A DNA stretch of 64,000 nucleotides from an uncultured Collinsella sp. (lineage in GTDB: Bacteria > Actinomycetota > Coriobacteriia > Coriobacteriales > Coriobacteriaceae): positions 1 to 64,000 of the forward strand of contig CABUIY010000002.1 in assembly GCA_902491765.1 (NCBI GenBank), written 5' to 3'. Shown here one piece after another: positions 62,049-64,000 of this stretch. Both the position numbers and the translations under genes were made by a program. A model generated the notes under the pieces. That model did not search any database, was not told where the DNA came from, and was given only the letters and a program-made list of their open reading frames with translations. Each line of letters opens with the position of its first letter. Position 1 is the stretch's first letter.

Positions 62049-63155
62049 CTATGCCTGCTTGCCTGCGTCGGCCGGGAAGGTAATGCCGGCCTGCTGGCGC
62101 ACGGCATCCATGATGCGCAGTGAGACGAGTGTGACATCGCGGTAGTGGCCAAGCTCGTGGCGTCCTGCCGGGGTCTCCCAAATCTCTTCCTTAACGTTAT
62201 CGATGCCGCCGATGGCGGTGATAAAGTCTGTGAGTTCGTATTCCATAGTGTTGCTCGATTTGGGCAGGTCGAGCACGCGGCCGTTGTCGCCCTGTTCGCG
62301 CGGTGCCTCGGTCGCCGAGCCGCGTACGACATCGCCGCGATAGTCGATGCGGACGTTGCGGGGCGTGGACAGATGGTCGATCTGGATAGTGCCACGCTCG
62401 CCTTCGATCTGCGAGGGCAGCAGGTCATTCGTAATTTTGGAGTGCGCGAGCTCGACGGAGATGCGGCCTCCGCCATAGCTGGCGAGGATGGAACCGCAGC
62501 CGTCGATGGGGCCGTGCGTGAGCTGTCGCGTGGTGGGGTCGAGCAGAGTAGTCATGCTCGTAAGGCCGGAGGGCATGCCGAAAATCTCGACCATGGGCTC
62601 GACGGCGTAGACGCCAATGTCCATGAGGGAACCCGATGCCATATTGCAGTCGAAGATATTGGTGGCGCGTCCCGCGAGAATCTCGTTGTAGCGCGAGGAA
62701 TACTTGCCAAAGCGCAATGAAGCGCGGCGGATGGGGGCGATCTCGCCCAGGGCGTCCTCGATGGCGTGGAAGGCGGGATCGTGGAGGGGACGCATGGCCT
62801 CGAGGGCCACGACACCTGCTGCCTCGGCAGCGCGGAAGACTTCCAGCGCCTGCGCTTCGGTGGCGCAGAAGGGTTTCTCGACGATGACGTGCTTGCCACC
62901 GGCGATGCAGGCAAGGGCCTGCTCGTAGTGAAGTGCGTTAGGACTGCCGATATAGACGGCGTCGACGTCGACGGCTGCCGCAAGCTCGTCAAGTGCGGTG
63001 AAGTTACGCTCGCCGCCGTGTTCGGCGGTAAAGGCGGCGCCGCGCTCGGCATCGCGCGAGAGCGTGCCCACAAACGCGGCTTGGTCGTTGGCGTTGACGA
63101 CCTGGATAAAGTCGTCGGTAATCATGGATGTGCCGATGGTCGCGATGCGCAGCAT
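62049..63155 (-). CDS. Gfo/Idh/MocA-family oxidoreductase
   Basis: A 368-residue NAD(P)-dependent oxidoreductase. The N-terminal Rossmann domain begins IATIGTSMIT, with YIGSPNALHYEQA near 70 and the conserved EKPF at about 93-96, which carries the active-site Lys. A C-terminal alpha/beta domain holds the substrate. Family members oxidise sugars, inositols or related compounds, and nothing in the neighbourhood fixes the substrate. The ATG at 63155 follows AAGGGGG. Co-transcribed with the acylphosphatase gene. Confidence 0.9.
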   Translation of the reverse strand: MLRIATIGTSMITDDFIQVVNANDQAAFVGTLSRDAERGAAFTAEHGGERNFTALDELAAAVDVDAVYIGSPNALHYEQALACIAGGKHVIVEKPFCATEAQALEVFRAAEAAGVVALEAMRPLHDPAFHAIEDALGEIAPIRRASLRFGKYSSRYNEILAGRATNIFDCNMASGSLMDIGVYAVEPMVEIFGMPSGLTSMTTLLDPTTRQLTHGPIDGCGSILASYGGGRISVELAHSKITNDLLPSQIEGERGTIQIDHLSTPRNVRIDYRGDVVRGSATEAPREQGDNGRVLDLPKSSNTMEYELTDFITAIGGIDNVKEEIWETPAGRHELGHYRDVTLVSLRIMDAVRQQAGITFPADAGKQA

Positions 63156-63228
63156 ACGTCCCCCTTGCGTTGTTTGGTCTACAGGATGAGTGTAGCGCGT
63201 GGGGATATAAAGCTGCGCGAAAACGCTA

Positions 63229-63714
63229 TTACAGGTCGCTCTCGTTAAAGCCGGTGTCGATATCGAGGTTGCTGCCGTCGGCCGCCGTGGTGGCGAGCTC
63301 ATCGCAGTGCTCGTTGAGCTCGTGGCCGGCATGCCCCTTAACCCAGATGAACTCCACCTTATGCTTGCTTTTGGCGGCAAGCAGGCGCTCCCACAGGTCG
63401 CGGTTCTTGACGGGCTGCTTGTTGGCAGTTTTCCACCCGCGCTTTTTCCAGCCGTCGATCCAGTGTTTATTGAAAGCGTTGACGACGTACTGCGAATCGG
63501 AATGGACTTCGACCTCGCAGGGGCGGTTGAGCGCCTCGAGCGCCACGATGACCGCCATGAGTTCCATACGGTTGTTGGTGGTCTTGGCGTAGCCGCGTGA
63601 AAGCTCGGAGGTGAAGGTCTTGCCGGCGGGGTTGGTGTATTTGAGTACGGCGCCGTAGCCGCCGCGTCCCGGATTTGATCGGGCCGAGCCGTCGGTGTAG
63701 ATGATGACCTTCAC
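63229..63714 (-). CDS. rnhA: Ribonuclease HI
   Basis: A 161-residue nuclease that degrades RNA in RNA-DNA hybrids. Metal ligands are Asp8 (YTDGSA), Glu near 49 (NRMELMA), Asp near 71 (HSDSQYV), and a final Asp in EHCDELA. WVKGHAGHELNE is the conserved handle-side segment. The start is a GTG (63714) with AAAGGAA upstream; the ATG just before it runs into a stop in another frame. Confidence 0.96.
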   Translation of the reverse strand: MKVIIYTDGSARSNPGRGGYGAVLKYTNPAGKTFTSELSRGYAKTTNNRMELMAVIVALEALNRPCEVEVHSDSQYVVNAFNKHWIDGWKKRGWKTANKQPVKNRDLWERLLAAKSKHKVEFIWVKGHAGHELNEHCDELATTAADGSNLDIDTGFNESDL

Positions 63715-63813
63715 ATGGTTCCTTTCGTTGGGTACGTTTCGTGTGAGTGACCATTGTAGCGCCATGCCCGCCGGGGGCTAGCAATCTACGATTTCTACCC
63801 CGTCTTCCGACGG

Positions 63814-64000
63814 TTAGTTGGCATGGATGATGCGGTTGAGCTCGTCGAGGTATTGCTGCAAGAGGGGAGAGGGCTTGCGCTCGTTGTGCATGATATAGCC
63901 TACGTGCATCGTTGGGGCGTCTGCTAACGGGATCGATGCCATACCCCATTGCATTTCATTGGAGAGGACACCGGTCGACAGGGTGTAGCCGTTCGACGTG
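63814..64000 (-). CDS. LysR-type regulator, C-terminal end (partial)
   Basis: Reading the reverse strand from the window edge gives 61 residues up to the TAA stop at 63814-63816. The segment ASIPLADAPTMHVGYIMHNERKPSPLL followed by QQYLDELNRII is the typical end of a LysR effector-binding domain. The DNA-binding part lies outside the window. A short CCGTC-GGAA-GACGG hairpin follows the stop. Confidence 0.72.
   Translation of the reverse strand, partial: TSNGYTLSTGVLSNEMQWGMASIPLADAPTMHVGYIMHNERKPSPLLQQYLDELNRIIHAN

Overview
The window looks like a chromosomal piece of a high-GC, anaerobic, host-associated actinobacterium of the class Coriobacteriia, most likely Collinsella or a close relative. 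This is inferred from protein character and gene content, not from a database search. Supporting signs are an oxygen-independent ribonucleotide reductase (NrdD/NrdG), two large oligopeptide-type ABC transporters, a sialic acid catabolic cluster, WhiA and an Arg-type RapZ P-loop as in actinobacteria, and an LTA-synthase-like protein. No phage, insertion sequence or CRISPR array is visible.

Layout. 1-3750: the 3' end of 16S, a tRNA-free spacer, 23S, 5S and a strong terminator. 3878-20912: housekeeping and repair genes: coaE, a lytic transglycosylase, uvrB, a reverse-strand block (two flavoproteins, Mrp and an LTA-synthase-like protein), uvrA, a YbaK deacylase, murJ and uvrC. 21013-31727: a sialic acid island. 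It has a sigma70-like promoter and a folded leader candidate, a SatABCD-like transporter with a permease-ATPase fusion, two tandem AXE1-type esterases (the second lacking its nucleophile serine), and nanA, nanK and nanE. Hairpins occupy most of its gene junctions. 31741-38937: rapZ-whiA-gap-pgk-tpiA-gpmI-secG, with no yvcK between rapZ and whiA. 39179-45122: a second oppABCDF operon. 45123-51700: two long-arm hairpins, then tRNA-Leu, a PP2C phosphatase, a STAS-HATPase fusion, three identical tRNA-Gly genes, tRNA-Cys, a GH13 glucosidase and tRNA-Val. 51994-57233: an NrdR-type operator, nrdD, two more long-arm hairpins, nrdG, then folE-HD-folB. 57240-64000: a DUF45 metallopeptidase, an M19 dipeptidase, a SlyD-like FKBP with a UreE-like protein, a HAD phosphatase, a Fur-family regulator, acylphosphatase, a Gfo/Idh/MocA oxidoreductase, RNase HI, and the tail of a LysR regulator.

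How the genes fit together. The sialic acid island would import Neu5Ac, remove O-acetyl groups, split Neu5Ac to ManNAc and pyruvate, phosphorylate ManNAc and epimerise it to GlcNAc-6-P. The lower glycolytic genes lie directly downstream. The phosphatase and STAS-kinase pair forms a partner-switching module with no sigma factor nearby.

The least explained features are: (1) at least five intergenic elements of 83-138 bp, each a long inverted repeat, four of them with a small nested apical hairpin, sharing architecture but not sequence; (2) the multi-stem leader of the sialic acid island; (3) the single-chain STAS-kinase; (4) the esterase pseudoenzyme; (5) the UreE-like protein without its conserved metal histidine.
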